Positions 1 to 8,363 of a DNA stretch of 64,000 bases are shown here, piece by piece. The DNA comes from Kordiimonas marina (GTDB lineage Bacteria; Pseudomonadota; Alphaproteobacteria; Sphingomonadales; Kordiimonadaceae). Location: positions 124,001 through 188,000 of the forward strand of contig NZ_JAINDF010000002.1 of assembly GCF_023006325.1 (NCBI RefSeq), written 5' to 3'. Position 1 is the stretch's first letter. Each line of letters opens with the position of its first letter. Under the pieces are notes generated by a model. That model worked only from the letters and a program-made list of their open reading frames with translations, ran no database searches and was not told the DNA's origin. The position numbers and the translations under genes were made by a program.

Positions 1-98
1 CCCGGCGGCGGAAGCGCCCCTGGGGTTTCGCGCAACCCGATGCCAAGGTCAGGCCCCTCCGGGGGTCCGTTAACAGTTAAGAAGGACAAAAGACCACC

Positions 99-599
99 AT
101 GGCAAAATCGAACAAGCATCCCTATGCCGTTGGCGATTACATCGTATACCCGAAGCATGGCGTCGGCCGGATCACCGAGCTGGAGACGCAGGAAATCGCC
201 GGGCTGGCGCTGGAGCTTTACGTTATCCGGTTTGAAAAAGAACGCATGACCCTGCGTGTCCCGACCAACAAGGCGGAAGTCAGCGGTATGCGCCGCCTGT
301 CGTCCGACGCGACGCTCAAGGAAGCCTTCACGACCCTCAAGGGCAAGGCCAAGATCAAGCGCACGATGTGGAGCCGCCGGGCCCAGGAATATGAAGCCAA
401 GATCAACTCGGGGGACCTGGTCTCCATCGCCGAAGTGGTGCGGGACCTGCACCGCGGCGCCGACCAGCCTGAGCAGTCCTACAGCGAACGCCAGATCTAT
501 GAGGCCGCCCTCGGCCGTCTGGCCCGCGAACTCGCCGCGGTCGAGGATATCGACGAAGCCGCCGCGATGGTGAAGCTGGAGAAGGAACTGGCCGCTTAA
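99..599 (+). CDS. carD: CarD/CdnL family RNA polymerase-binding transcription factor
   Basis: 166 aa. Residues about 8-65 form the CarD N-terminal Tudor-like domain that contacts the RNA polymerase beta subunit (YAVGDYIVYPKHGVGRI, then a beta-rich stretch ending in MTLRVPTNKA). The rest is the helical DNA-binding part, with basic and aromatic residues around KRTMWSRRAQEY. CarD proteins stabilise open promoter complexes, notably at rRNA and housekeeping promoters. The length is normal for the alphaproteobacterial family. The ATG start has an AAGAAGGA element upstream at about 78-85, although the spacing is generous. A rho-independent terminator follows directly, so the gene looks monocistronic. 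An AT-rich island now separates it from rpoH. Confidence 0.93.
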   Translation: MAKSNKHPYAVGDYIVYPKHGVGRITELETQEIAGLALELYVIRFEKERMTLRVPTNKAEVSGMRRLSSDATLKEAFTTLKGKAKIKRTMWSRRAQEYEAKINSGDLVSIAEVVRDLHRGADQPEQSYSERQIYEAALGRLARELAAVEDIDEAAAMVKLEKELAA

Positions 600-632
600 T
601 AAGCCGCGCCATTTTCTGAAGCGATCAAAGAA

Positions 633-659
633 CCCGTCTCACACCGAGGCGGGTTTTTT
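633..659 (+). terminator. Rho-independent terminator of carD
   Basis: An 8-bp stem (CCCGTCTC with GAGGCGGG, one G-T wobble) with loop ACACC is followed by six T. It lies 33 bp after the carD stop codon. Confidence 0.9.
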
Positions 660-769
660 GTTGGGGGGGGGAGCGGTCACTAACGGCTTTTTTCTTATAT
701 TGGATCACGGCCATTGACGCATGAGCGTCACATTCAAGTCGGGCGTTATTATAAGAGAAAGTTGAAGTG

Positions 770-2083
770 ATGAAGTTTGAGATATCAGGCTCAATGTTTC
801 CGGTTAATAAACTTAAAAATAGAGCTTCGGAGACAAGTGGGCACATTATCGCTCAGAATTTCATAACAACATTTCCAAGGGATTTCATAATTGGCTTTGC
901 TTCTCGTTTGCCTGCGATACTATTATTAATATCCTCTGACACAGGTATTGGTAGTGAAGAAGGATTTGAGTCGTATATGAAGCTGAGAACGGCAGCTCAA
1001 AAAAAGCGGAATACTATTCGTGCCCAGAAGCTGCATCGGCGTGCGCAGGCATACAAACATTGGCGTCGTACGGAGAATATCCGCAAATATATAAATCCAA
1101 ATTATCGTGAGGGCTCACGATGGCGCTTACGTTATGAGAAATATGAACGGCAGTATTTGGCTTTACCAGCACAGCTGAGTCTTAGTCATAACTATGAAGA
1201 GACAGTTTCTTTTTTACATGATTTTAGGAAGTGCATCTTCGAGGATCGCTGTCCCCTTCAATTGGATTTTACAACGTTGAAACATGTCAGCCCTGGGGCG
1301 GCTCTTGTGTTAGTTGCGGAAATTGATCGATGGCGGAAACTATTCAAGTTTCGCCCTAAGGCTGTCGACCTTGAAAAATGGGACACAAAAATTCGCCACC
1401 TACTTAAACAAATGGGCTTTTTCAATGTATTAAATGTGTCCAACGCCCCGACGGATGAACTTTCAGAGGTTGATGCGGCCCCAGACGGCGTTATTTCGGA
1501 GTTCTTAGAATTTACATCTTCAGATAAAGTGGTAGGAGAACTGGCGATCTCCCTTAGGCAGAAGCTGGAAGAGCTCGCGGGAGAGGGTATGCCTGAACGT
1601 GGAGGACTATATCGTTCAATCTCTGAGGCTATGACGAACGTTTTAAAGCACGCCTACCCTGACGAAATTAGAAACAGCGTTTCATGCCTACCTGATCGGT
1701 GGTGGATGTCTGGGTCATTTCGTAGGGATCAGAGACGCATGACGGTTATGTTCTTTGATCAGGGTGTTGGGATTGCAAAAACGCTTCCACGTAGGTTTGG
1801 CTGGGAACAGATCCAAGGCTTCCTAGCGAAGCTAGGGCTTACTCAAGATGACGCGTCGATGATTCGAGCTGCTATGGAAATGGGAAGAAGCCAAACAGGA
1901 ATGCCGTATCGAGGTAAGGGGTTGCCTGATATCCGTGCCTTGATTGACAAACTTGGAGAGGGACGTTTGCGTATTGTCAGCGGTGCAGGTCACTACCAGT
2001 ATACTTCAGAAACTGACGTGACCTTGAAAAACCACTCAAAATCATTAGGTGGTACGCTGATACAATGGGACTTTATGATTTAG
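770..2083 (+). CDS. GHKL ATPase with STAS-like region, island gene 1
   Basis: About 437 aa, read from ATG 770 (GTG 767 is just upstream). An alternative ATG at 977, preceded by GAAGAAGGA, would remove the first 70 residues and begin with a strongly basic segment (KLRTAAQKKRNTIRAQK); either start is possible. The middle (about residues 130-225) resembles a STAS fold (LQLDFTTLKHVSPGAALVLVA). The C-terminal third is a histidine-kinase-type ATPase: N-box SEAMTNVLKHAYPDE, G1 box FFDQGVGI, G2 box RGKGLPDI. There is no phospho-acceptor His domain, so it resembles anti-sigma kinases rather than sensor kinases. Base composition is visibly AT-richer than in the flanking genes, which suggests transfer. 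The two genes downstream are tightly linked. Cellular role unknown. Confidence 0.75.
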   Translation: MKFEISGSMFPVNKLKNRASETSGHIIAQNFITTFPRDFIIGFASRLPAILLLISSDTGIGSEEGFESYMKLRTAAQKKRNTIRAQKLHRRAQAYKHWRRTENIRKYINPNYREGSRWRLRYEKYERQYLALPAQLSLSHNYEETVSFLHDFRKCIFEDRCPLQLDFTTLKHVSPGAALVLVAEIDRWRKLFKFRPKAVDLEKWDTKIRHLLKQMGFFNVLNVSNAPTDELSEVDAAPDGVISEFLEFTSSDKVVGELAISLRQKLEELAGEGMPERGGLYRSISEAMTNVLKHAYPDEIRNSVSCLPDRWWMSGSFRRDQRRMTVMFFDQGVGIAKTLPRRFGWEQIQGFLAKLGLTQDDASMIRAAMEMGRSQTGMPYRGKGLPDIRALIDKLGEGRLRIVSGAGHYQYTSETDVTLKNHSKSLGGTLIQWDFMI

Positions 2084-2106
2084 AAACCAAATGAACCGGA
2101 ATCAGT

Positions 2107-2427
2107 ATGGACACCGTTATAATTGATGTCGGAAAAGATTTTTCTGTTGCTCCAGCGGGGCGCAATCTTTCGGATGGGCCCAATAGCGGCGAGCGTTTCC
2201 GAAAAGACTTTCTTGTGCCAGCTCTGAAAGAAAACAGGCACATCCTCATAAAGCTTGATACTGCCGAAGGCTACGGCTCTTCATTTTTAGAAGAAGCCTT
2301 TGGGGGGCTTGTTCGAGAGGAAGGTTTTTCGGCTAAATTATTATCAACGCTTTTAGATTTTGAAACCATAGATGCGAACCTAGTCCCTGAAATTCAACAA
2401 TATATTCTTGAAGCTCAGTCTAAGTAG
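2107..2427 (+). CDS. STAS-like small protein (DUF4325 type), island gene 2
   Basis: 106 aa, starting 23 bp after the ATPase gene. The core LIKLDTAEGYGSSFLEEAFGGLVRE matches the STAS-like DUF4325 pattern, in which a beta strand is followed by a Ser/Gly turn and the helix FLEEAFGGL. Proteins of this type usually sit beside a GHKL ATPase, as here, and are thought to act as partner-switching antagonists of it. The equivalent Ser in true anti-anti-sigma factors is phosphorylated; Ser-Ser in GYGSSF is the candidate site here. Codon use is AT-rich like its neighbours. The partner-switch function is inferred from family context. Confidence 0.7.
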   Translation: MDTVIIDVGKDFSVAPAGRNLSDGPNSGERFRKDFLVPALKENRHILIKLDTAEGYGSSFLEEAFGGLVREEGFSAKLLSTLLDFETIDANLVPEIQQYILEAQSK

Positions 2428-2435
2428 CGTGCATC

Positions 2436-2864
2436 ATGACGTTTGATGCTTCGAACATAATTACAATTGTTATAGCCGTACTTGGAATTCCTTGCGCAAT
2501 TTGGGCTGTTCGTAGGTCGGAACTGACCAAGAGAATTGAAGACGTAATTAATTTGATTGACGCGACGGAGAACCTTGGCGAGGTCTACTGGCAAAAAGAG
2601 CATCCGGATCCAGATGCCCTAGCTATGGAAATTAAGCTCAAGAATTGTTTGTCCAGAATTTCGCTAGAGATTGAGCAGCTCGCAAACAACTATTTTTCGT
2701 TCAGGCCTAAAGCACAAATTCAATATATTGCTTTCAAACAAGCGATCACTGACGGGACATTTGAGCAGCGTCCTCATGCCCCTAACATTTCCAAATTAGA
2801 CAGAATATATAATAGCCGCCAGAATCTTGACCAGGCGGTAAGGGACGGTAGGAAGCTGTTATAG
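2436..2864 (+). CDS. Membrane-anchored hypothetical protein, island gene 3
   Basis: 142 aa, starting 8 bp after the STAS-like gene, so almost certainly co-transcribed. One hydrophobic N-terminal segment (about residues 8-25, IITIVIAVLGIPCAIWAV) is followed by a charged helical cytoplasmic region with no recognisable catalytic motif. The family is not recognised. The layout suggests a membrane anchor or effector controlled by the ATPase/STAS-like pair; that role is inference. It shares the low GC of the island and is followed by about 215 bp of non-coding sequence before rpoH. Confidence 0.6.
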   Translation: MTFDASNIITIVIAVLGIPCAIWAVRRSELTKRIEDVINLIDATENLGEVYWQKEHPDPDALAMEIKLKNCLSRISLEIEQLANNYFSFRPKAQIQYIAFKQAITDGTFEQRPHAPNISKLDRIYNSRQNLDQAVRDGRKLL

Positions 2865-3017
2865 CTCCGAGTTGCTCTATTAAGCGGATATTCTTAAACC
2901 ACTAGCCAGGGCAGCCTTCGGGGCGCCGATTTCTTGTCTTACGCAAAACGTCCCCCCTCACCCCCCACCCCAATCGCTTTTTTTCATCTCTCGGCTTCAC
3001 AAAATCGTCGCTGCTCT

Positions 3018-3048
3018 CTTGACAGACTGAACGAGTAATGCCATGCAT
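3018..3048 (+). promoter_or_regulatory. Candidate rpoH promoter
   Basis: CTTGACA (3018-3024) and CCATGCAT (3041-3048) are separated by 16 bp and lie upstream of the rpoH ATG at 3080. The -35 fits both the sigma-70 consensus (TTGACA) and the sigma-32 consensus (CTTGA). The -10 looks more like the sigma-32 CCATnT type, so autoregulation is possible but unproven. Confidence 0.35.
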
Positions 3049-3079
3049 TAATCAAGGTCATTAAAACGGGAGGGAAGGG

Positions 3080-3961
3080 ATGTCCCGGCTTAATTGGGCT
3101 ACGGGCGACGACCGTCGTCTCATTCGCTTTGCCATGCGCGCGCCGATGCTGGACCGCGCCGAAGAATCCGAGCTTGCCATCGCCTGGCAGCAGGAGCGTG
3201 ATGAACACGCGCTCAAAAAACTCACCGAAGCACACCTGCGCCTCGCCGTCGCCGCGGCCAGCCGCTACCGCCATTATGGCCTGCAGACCGCCGACCTCAT
3301 CCAGGAAGGCTCCGTCGGGCTGATGGAAGCCGCCTTCCGGTTCGAGCCCGAGCGCGATGTCCGCTTCTCCACCTATGCCTCCTGGTGGGTGCGCGCCGCG
3401 GTGCAGGATTATGTCCTCCGCAATTGGTCGATCGTCCGCACGGGCACGACCAGCGCGCACAAGGCGCTCTTCTTTAATTTGAAGCGCCTGAAGGCCCGCA
3501 TGGGCGTGGACCCGGACCGGCCGCTCAGCTTCACCGCCCGCAACCAGATCGCGGATGAAATGGGCGTGCGGCTGTGTGACGTCGAGGCCATGGAAGGCCG
3601 CCTGACCGGCGTTGACCGTTCGCTCAATGCGCCGGTGGCCGACGAATCGGCGCAGGAATGGCAGGACCTGCTCATCAGTGACGGCCCGGCGCCCGAACAG
3701 GTGTGCATGGAACATCATGACGGTGACAGGAAGGCCCAGCTTCTGGCCGAAGCCATGACCCACCTCACCGAACGCGAAAGCTTCATCATCCGCGAACGCC
3801 AGCTGAAGGATGAGGGCGTGACCCTCGCCGTGCTCGGCAACCAGCTCGGCATCTCGAAGGAGCGGGTGCGCCAGCTTGAGGTGCAGGCGCTCGGCAAACT
3901 GAAGGATGCGCTGGTGCAGACGGTGGGGGACCCGGTCTCGGCCGGTCTCGCGCACGGTTAA
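3080..3961 (+). CDS. rpoH: RNA polymerase sigma-32 factor
   Basis: 293 aa, the usual RpoH length. Region 2 is clear (AHLRLAVAAASRYRHYGL, then DLIQEGSVGLMEAAFRFEPERDVRFSTYASWWVRAAVQ). The RpoH-specific box is recognisable as KALFFNLKRLKARM. Region 4 ends with the helix-turn-helix LGISKERVRQLEVQALGKL. It directs RNA polymerase to heat-shock promoters, probably including hslVU in this same window. The ATG has a strong purine-rich ribosome site (GGGAGGGAAGGG) just upstream. The gene converges on the nuclease gene with a 3-bp gap. Many alphaproteobacteria carry two RpoH paralogues; which one this is cannot be decided here. Confidence 0.93.
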   Translation: MSRLNWATGDDRRLIRFAMRAPMLDRAEESELAIAWQQERDEHALKKLTEAHLRLAVAAASRYRHYGLQTADLIQEGSVGLMEAAFRFEPERDVRFSTYASWWVRAAVQDYVLRNWSIVRTGTTSAHKALFFNLKRLKARMGVDPDRPLSFTARNQIADEMGVRLCDVEAMEGRLTGVDRSLNAPVADESAQEWQDLLISDGPAPEQVCMEHHDGDRKAQLLAEAMTHLTERESFIIRERQLKDEGVTLAVLGNQLGISKERVRQLEVQALGKLKDALVQTVGDPVSAGLAHG

Positions 3962-3964
3962 GGG

Positions 3965-4780
3965 CTAACGCGCTTTAGAATTTGTTCTCTCCAGAACACG
4001 GAGGCGGCCCGGGCCTGGGACTATCAGGCGCGGGCCGCTTTTTTGGTCCACGAACCCGCGCAGCTCGACCGTCGCCCCGGTGAGGGTGAGCGGGTCGAGG
4101 CCTTGAGCGCGGAAGGTACGCAGGGCACGCACGGGGATTTCCGCGGTGACGTCGCTGCGCCAGGTGGGGCCGAAATTCAGATAGACGGTGTCGCCGACCC
4201 GCGTGGCCCCCGTCACTTTGCCGCGGACGATCTGGAACCAGCCGGGCCTCACGTTGCCGGGCTTCGCGGGCACGGCGCGGAAGCTCTTATAGCGCCACAG
4301 CCCGAGGCGCTTCGCCCGCGCGGCATCCTCGGCCTTATAAAGCGCGGTGAGCCCGGCGTGACGGCGGGGGCTGGGGAACACCAGCACCGCGCCCATCGCC
4401 ACCAGCTTTTCCTGCAGCCAGCTGCCGTCCGGCAGGACCACGGCCGCGACCCTTTCGCCCAGCCGGTCCGTCTGTTTGCCCTCGCACGCGAGCGTGAGGG
4501 TCTGGCCCTTGATGAGCTTTGCCAGCGCGTCCCGCGCCTCACGGGCATAGGGCCAGCTTTTATAGGCAGCGCCCTTCCCCCACAGCTCCGGCGCCTTGAC
4601 CATCGCGAGCCGCACGGTGTTGCCGTCCTTCGCGGTGAAACGCGCGCCGTCGAGCACGCGGGTGACCGTCGCCTGCCCGCACGCGCTCAGGTCCTCGGGC
4701 AGGGGCGTGGCCCCCGCCGCGAAAGTATGCGCCAGGGTCATGAGCGCCATCAGCGCCGCTTTATGGAATTTCGTCCGCAT
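3965..4780 (-). CDS. Secreted thermonuclease (SNase-like) family protein
   Basis: 271 aa with an N-terminal signal peptide (about residues 1-25, hydrophobic LMALMTLAHTFAAGA). Residues about 35-165 match the staphylococcal-nuclease fold: VTRVLDGARFTAKDGNTVRLAMVKAPEL at the start, and later LGERVAAVVLPDGSWLQEKLVAMGAVLV. The catalytic Arg of the family is plausible in DRLGER, but the full Asp/Arg/Glu triad was not verified. A further beta-rich domain of about 90 residues at the C-terminus (GWFQIVRGKVTGATRVGDTVYLNFG) recalls the OB-like module attached to some of these nucleases. It is expected to act in the periplasm or outside the cell on nucleic acids, or to be a degenerate relative. Confidence 0.8.
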   Translation of the reverse strand: MRTKFHKAALMALMTLAHTFAAGATPLPEDLSACGQATVTRVLDGARFTAKDGNTVRLAMVKAPELWGKGAAYKSWPYAREARDALAKLIKGQTLTLACEGKQTDRLGERVAAVVLPDGSWLQEKLVAMGAVLVFPSPRRHAGLTALYKAEDAARAKRLGLWRYKSFRAVPAKPGNVRPGWFQIVRGKVTGATRVGDTVYLNFGPTWRSDVTAEIPVRALRTFRAQGLDPLTLTGATVELRGFVDQKSGPRLIVPGPGRLRVLERTNSKAR

Positions 4781-4833
4781 CCTGTGCCATGCTATTCACG
4801 AACAAGACTGTTTGACAAGAAAGGCGACCCCCT

Positions 4834-5769
4834 GTGGCCCACGGTACCCATGATTATGTCGACGACCCGCGCAACCGCGATATCCTGATCAACATCAGCG
4901 GCACGCTTTACCCGCGTGAGGAGGCCAAGGTGTCGGTGTTCGACAGCGGCTATATCCTCGGCGATGGCGTGTGGGAGGGCCTCAGGCTGCATGACGGCGT
5001 GCTCGTCTTCCTCGACCGTCACATGAAGCGCTTGTACGAGGGCGCCAAGGCGATCGACATGGATATCGGCCTGACGAAAGCCGAGCTTGTCGCGCGGATT
5101 TATGAGACCATCGAGGCCAACGGCATGCATGACGGCGTCCATATCCGGCTGATGGTCACCCGCGGCATCAAGGCGACCCCGTACCAGGACCCGCGCATCA
5201 CGGTGACGCCGCCGACCATCGTCATCATCCCGGAATATAAGACCCCGAAGGCGAGCGAGACCGAGGCGGGCATGCGGCTCTTCACCGTGCATGTGCGCCG
5301 GGGCGCGCCGGACGTGCAGGACCCCAAGCTCAACAGCCATTCCAAGCTCAACTGCATCACCGCCTGCATCCAGGCCGCAAAGGCGGGTGCGGACGAGGCG
5401 CTGATGCTGGATCCGCACGGCTTTGTCGCCACCTGCAACTCGACCCACTTTTTCATCGTGCGCGACGGTGAGGTCTGGACCTCGACCGGGAAATACTGCC
5501 TCGGCGGCATCACCCGGCAGATGGTGATCGAAGTCGCGCGCGCAGCCGGGATAACGGTGCGGGAGAAGGACTTCAGCCTCACCGATGTCTACGGTGCCGA
5601 TGAAGCGTTCGTCACCGGCACCTTCGCGGGGCTGGTGCCCGTGAGCGAGGTAGACGGCCGGGTGCTGGGCGAGGACAGCCCCGCGATACCGGGGCCGATG
5701 GTCACGCGCCTGCGCACGCTGTACCGTGCGGCGATCGAAGCCGAGGTCGCGAAAGGGCGCGGCCAATGA
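4834..5769 (+). CDS. Class IV (BCAT/DAAT-type) PLP aminotransferase
   Basis: 311 aa. Fold-type IV signatures are present: FDSGYILGDGVWEGLR near the N-terminus, the catalytic Lys in KLNSHSKLNC (about residue 170), and the phosphate-binding LGGITRQMVIEVA with EAFVTGTFAG towards the C-terminus. Such enzymes transfer amino groups between branched-chain or D-amino acids and 2-oxo acids, or act as 4-amino-4-deoxychorismate lyases; the substrate cannot be assigned. The start is GTG. The stop overlaps the next gene by 4 bp (ATGA), so the two are translationally coupled, an arrangement that suggests a joint pathway with the sulfotransferase-like partner. Confidence 0.85.
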   Translation: MAHGTHDYVDDPRNRDILINISGTLYPREEAKVSVFDSGYILGDGVWEGLRLHDGVLVFLDRHMKRLYEGAKAIDMDIGLTKAELVARIYETIEANGMHDGVHIRLMVTRGIKATPYQDPRITVTPPTIVIIPEYKTPKASETEAGMRLFTVHVRRGAPDVQDPKLNSHSKLNCITACIQAAKAGADEALMLDPHGFVATCNSTHFFIVRDGEVWTSTGKYCLGGITRQMVIEVARAAGITVREKDFSLTDVYGADEAFVTGTFAGLVPVSEVDGRVLGEDSPAIPGPMVTRLRTLYRAAIEAEVAKGRGQ

Positions 5770-6512
5770 GTGCGGGAGCCGACGGCGTCACCCGCATCGC
5801 CATGTGGTCGGGGCCGCGCAATATCTCGACCGCGATGATGCGCTCGTTCGAAAACCGGCCCGACACGGTGGTGGTCGATGAGCCTTTCTACGCCACTTTC
5901 CTCAAGGAGACCGGCATCGACCATCCGGGCCGCGACGCCGTGCTCGCCTCCCAGTCGACCGACTGGCGCACGGTGGCGGATCAGCTCACCGGGCCTGTCC
6001 CTGCGGGCAAATCCGTCTTCTACCAGAAGCATATGAGCCACCATATGCTCCCCGGCATGGGGCGCGACTGGATGGCGGGGCTGACCCACGCTTTCCTGAT
6101 CCGCGAACCCGCGCGCATGCTGGCGAGCTATGTCAAAACCCGCGAGGAAGTCACGCTCGAGGATCTCGGCCTGCCGCAGCTTTCCGATCTATTTGGGTGG
6201 GTGTCCGACCGGCTCGGCAGCGCGCCGCCAGTGGTGGACAGCCGCGCCGTGCTTGAGGACCCGGAAGGTCAGCTTTCGGCGCTGTGCGCGGCGCTCGGCA
6301 TCCCGTTCGACCCGGCGATGCTGTCCTGGCCCGCGGGCAAGCGCGACAGTGACGGCGTGTGGGCGCCCTGGTGGTACGAAAGCGTCGAACGTTCGACCGG
6401 TTTCATGGCGCCGCCCGAAGGCCCCGCGCCCACGCTTGATGCCCGGCTGCAAAGAATCGCCGACGCCGCCCAGCCCTATTATGACGACCTGGCGCAATAC
6501 CGCCTCGGCTGA
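5766..6512 (+). CDS. Sulfotransferase-like P-loop protein
   Basis: 248 aa. The N-terminus MWSGPRNISTAMMRSFENRPD resembles the 5'-phosphosulfate-binding P-loop of sulfotransferases (GPRNIST). A downstream AFLIREPARMLASY resembles the 3'-phosphate-binding LRDP-R element. It overlaps the aminotransferase gene by 4 bp. Proteins of this kind are sometimes annotated as aminotransferase-like because of that linkage, but no PLP motif is present. It probably uses a PAPS-type donor; the acceptor is unknown. The next gene is convergent, 15 bp away. Confidence 0.7.
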   Translation: MSAGADGVTRIAMWSGPRNISTAMMRSFENRPDTVVVDEPFYATFLKETGIDHPGRDAVLASQSTDWRTVADQLTGPVPAGKSVFYQKHMSHHMLPGMGRDWMAGLTHAFLIREPARMLASYVKTREEVTLEDLGLPQLSDLFGWVSDRLGSAPPVVDSRAVLEDPEGQLSALCAALGIPFDPAMLSWPAGKRDSDGVWAPWWYESVERSTGFMAPPEGPAPTLDARLQRIADAAQPYYDDLAQYRLG

Positions 6513-6527
6513 CGCTCCGCAGGGGCG

Positions 6528-8078
6528 TCAGGGGACGTCCGGCAGGTTCTTTTCCCGCATGTTACAGGGGAAGGTGAGGGTGATGCAGGTGCCTTCGCCC
6601 GGCGTGGACTGGATGTCCATGCTGCCGTCGAGGAGCGTCATGAAGCGGTGGACGAGCGGCAGGCCGAGCCCGGTGCCGGCATGGCTGCGGGCATAGTCGC
6701 TCTGGATCTGGCCGAACAGGCTCATGGCGATCTCGATATCCTTTCGGCTCATGCCGATGCCGGTGTCCCGGACCGTGATGACATAGCCGTCTTCCGCCGG
6801 GTGGCCAGCGATCGTCACCTGTCCGCCGGAGCCGGTGAATTTCACCGCGTTCGACAGGATATTGAGCACCACCTGGCGGATGATGCGGGCGTCGCTTTTG
6901 ATGCTGCCGTCTTCGCATTCGTTCACGAGGGTCACGTTGCGTTCGATAGCGTTGGAGGCGACGATCTTCAGGCAGGCGGCGACTTCCTCGGCCGGGTTCA
7001 CGGTTTCGGCATAGATGTCATAGCGCCCGGCCTCCAGCTTGGAGATGTCCAGAATATCGTTGATGATGGTCAGAAGATGCTGGCCGCTATCGCGGATCAG
7101 CTTCAGATATTCCTTGTTCTTCTTGCCTTCCACCTTGCCGTAAAGCTCCAGCGAGACCAGCTCGGTAAAGCCGATGATGGCGTTGAGCGGCGTACGGATT
7201 TCATGGCTCATGGACGCAAGAAAGGCGGACTTGGCCCGGTCGGCTTGCGCCAGTTGGTCAACCATCTTGCTGGCGCGGCGAAAGAAATAGCCGAGCGACA
7301 TCACCACCACGAGCAGAAGCGCGAGCGCCGGCACGGCCATATCCCTGACAAGCTGCATCCCTGGCCGGCTCGCCCGCCAGGTGAAACCGCCCAGCGCTGC
7401 CCCGAACGGGTCATAGGCGGCGAGCATGGCCTTTCCCTTATCGGTGCCGGGGGCGCTGAATCGCAGGTGTTGAATAGCGTTGTTATCGCCCAGCTCTTTG
7501 AGAATGGCTGGGGTCATGTGACCGAGGAACACAATCAGCGGCCGCTTCTCCGGCAAGCTGTTCTTGAAATCGATGGCGCCGGTTTGGGTGAGGCGGCTGG
7601 CCCCGAAGGCGAGCAGGTCGCCCTGGACCCGGGCAAGCCCGGACACGGTAGACGGTGTATGGCCGTTCGTCTTGGGCATGATGGCAGGCAGGCGGCTCAG
7701 GACCGCATCGACAATCAGGTGCGGGGCGGGCAGGCCTGCATCGAACCGGCTATAGATCACGCTGGCGTCAGGCCGGAGGACAATAACCCCCTGCACCTGT
7801 TTGATGCCGTCGACACTTTCACCCAGGGTGGCGTCGATCCAGGCGATATCTTCCTTGAGGAGGATATGTTCAATCGCTACATCCCACCAGGCATTGTCTT
7901 CGGCGAGGACGGCAAGCTGTTCGCGGTATGCGGTGATGGTGCGGCCGACCACTTTGCGCTCGGCCGAAAAGGACTCCGCGTCACGGCTTTTGGCGGCGAT
8001 GAAGCCGAAACCGACGAACGCCACGATGCTGACGGCCACCGCGATAATTACAGGGGTTATAAGTTTGCGGAAATACAT
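6528..8078 (-). CDS. CHASE4-domain sensor histidine kinase
   Basis: About 516 aa from the ATG at 8078. The open frame runs 50 codons further upstream, but this ATG begins a clean N-terminal membrane helix (MYFRKLITPVIIAVAVSI). The periplasmic part contains the CHASE4 signature EDNAWWDVAIEH. A second membrane helix follows (LALLLVVVMSLGYFF). The cytoplasmic kinase has a HisKA motif (SMSHEIRTPLNAIIGFTEL, phospho-His) and a HATPase domain (N-box NILSNAVKFT, DTGIGM, GTGLGLPLV). There is no receiver domain and no adjacent response regulator, so it is an orphan kinase. The signal is unknown. Confidence 0.88.
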   Translation of the reverse strand: MYFRKLITPVIIAVAVSIVAFVGFGFIAAKSRDAESFSAERKVVGRTITAYREQLAVLAEDNAWWDVAIEHILLKEDIAWIDATLGESVDGIKQVQGVIVLRPDASVIYSRFDAGLPAPHLIVDAVLSRLPAIMPKTNGHTPSTVSGLARVQGDLLAFGASRLTQTGAIDFKNSLPEKRPLIVFLGHMTPAILKELGDNNAIQHLRFSAPGTDKGKAMLAAYDPFGAALGGFTWRASRPGMQLVRDMAVPALALLLVVVMSLGYFFRRASKMVDQLAQADRAKSAFLASMSHEIRTPLNAIIGFTELVSLELYGKVEGKKNKEYLKLIRDSGQHLLTIINDILDISKLEAGRYDIYAETVNPAEEVAACLKIVASNAIERNVTLVNECEDGSIKSDARIIRQVVLNILSNAVKFTGSGGQVTIAGHPAEDGYVITVRDTGIGMSRKDIEIAMSLFGQIQSDYARSHAGTGLGLPLVHRFMTLLDGSMDIQSTPGEGTCITLTFPCNMREKNLPDVP

Positions 8079-8199
8079 CCAATGCCTCAATCCGACCCAC
8101 CAGCATTCATATGACAGACTAAAGATTAATGTTCGGTAATATTCATGGGTGAAAGTGAGGGAATCGGTTGGAAATGCACTTTTTGCCCCAAAAGAGACG

Positions 8200-8228
8200 A
8201 TGCCTGCACCGGGATCACTTGCAGGCAT
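8200..8228. repeat. Inverted repeat in the 285-bp gap between divergent genes
   Basis: ATGCCTGCA (8200-8208) and TGCAGGCAT (8220-8228) are perfect 9-bp arms around an 11-nt spacer. It lies in the gap 8079-8363 between the divergently transcribed kinase and hydrolase genes, so an operator is more likely than a terminator. Nothing else distinctive was seen in that gap. Confidence 0.5.
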
Positions 8229-8363
8229 TTGTGCGTTCCCTTATGGATTGAGCCGAAAAAACCGGACGTAGTTTCCGGGGGTGGCGGTGCTTGCAGATTC
8301 CAGACCTTTCCCCACCCTTCGAATCGCTCTTAAAAAAATGCCGTGAAAAAAAGCGAGGATATG

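Noticed and set aside
654-670. T and G homopolymers after carD considered as an insertion-sequence end
   Set aside because: The T run is the terminator tail, and no inverted repeat or transposase accompanies the G run.
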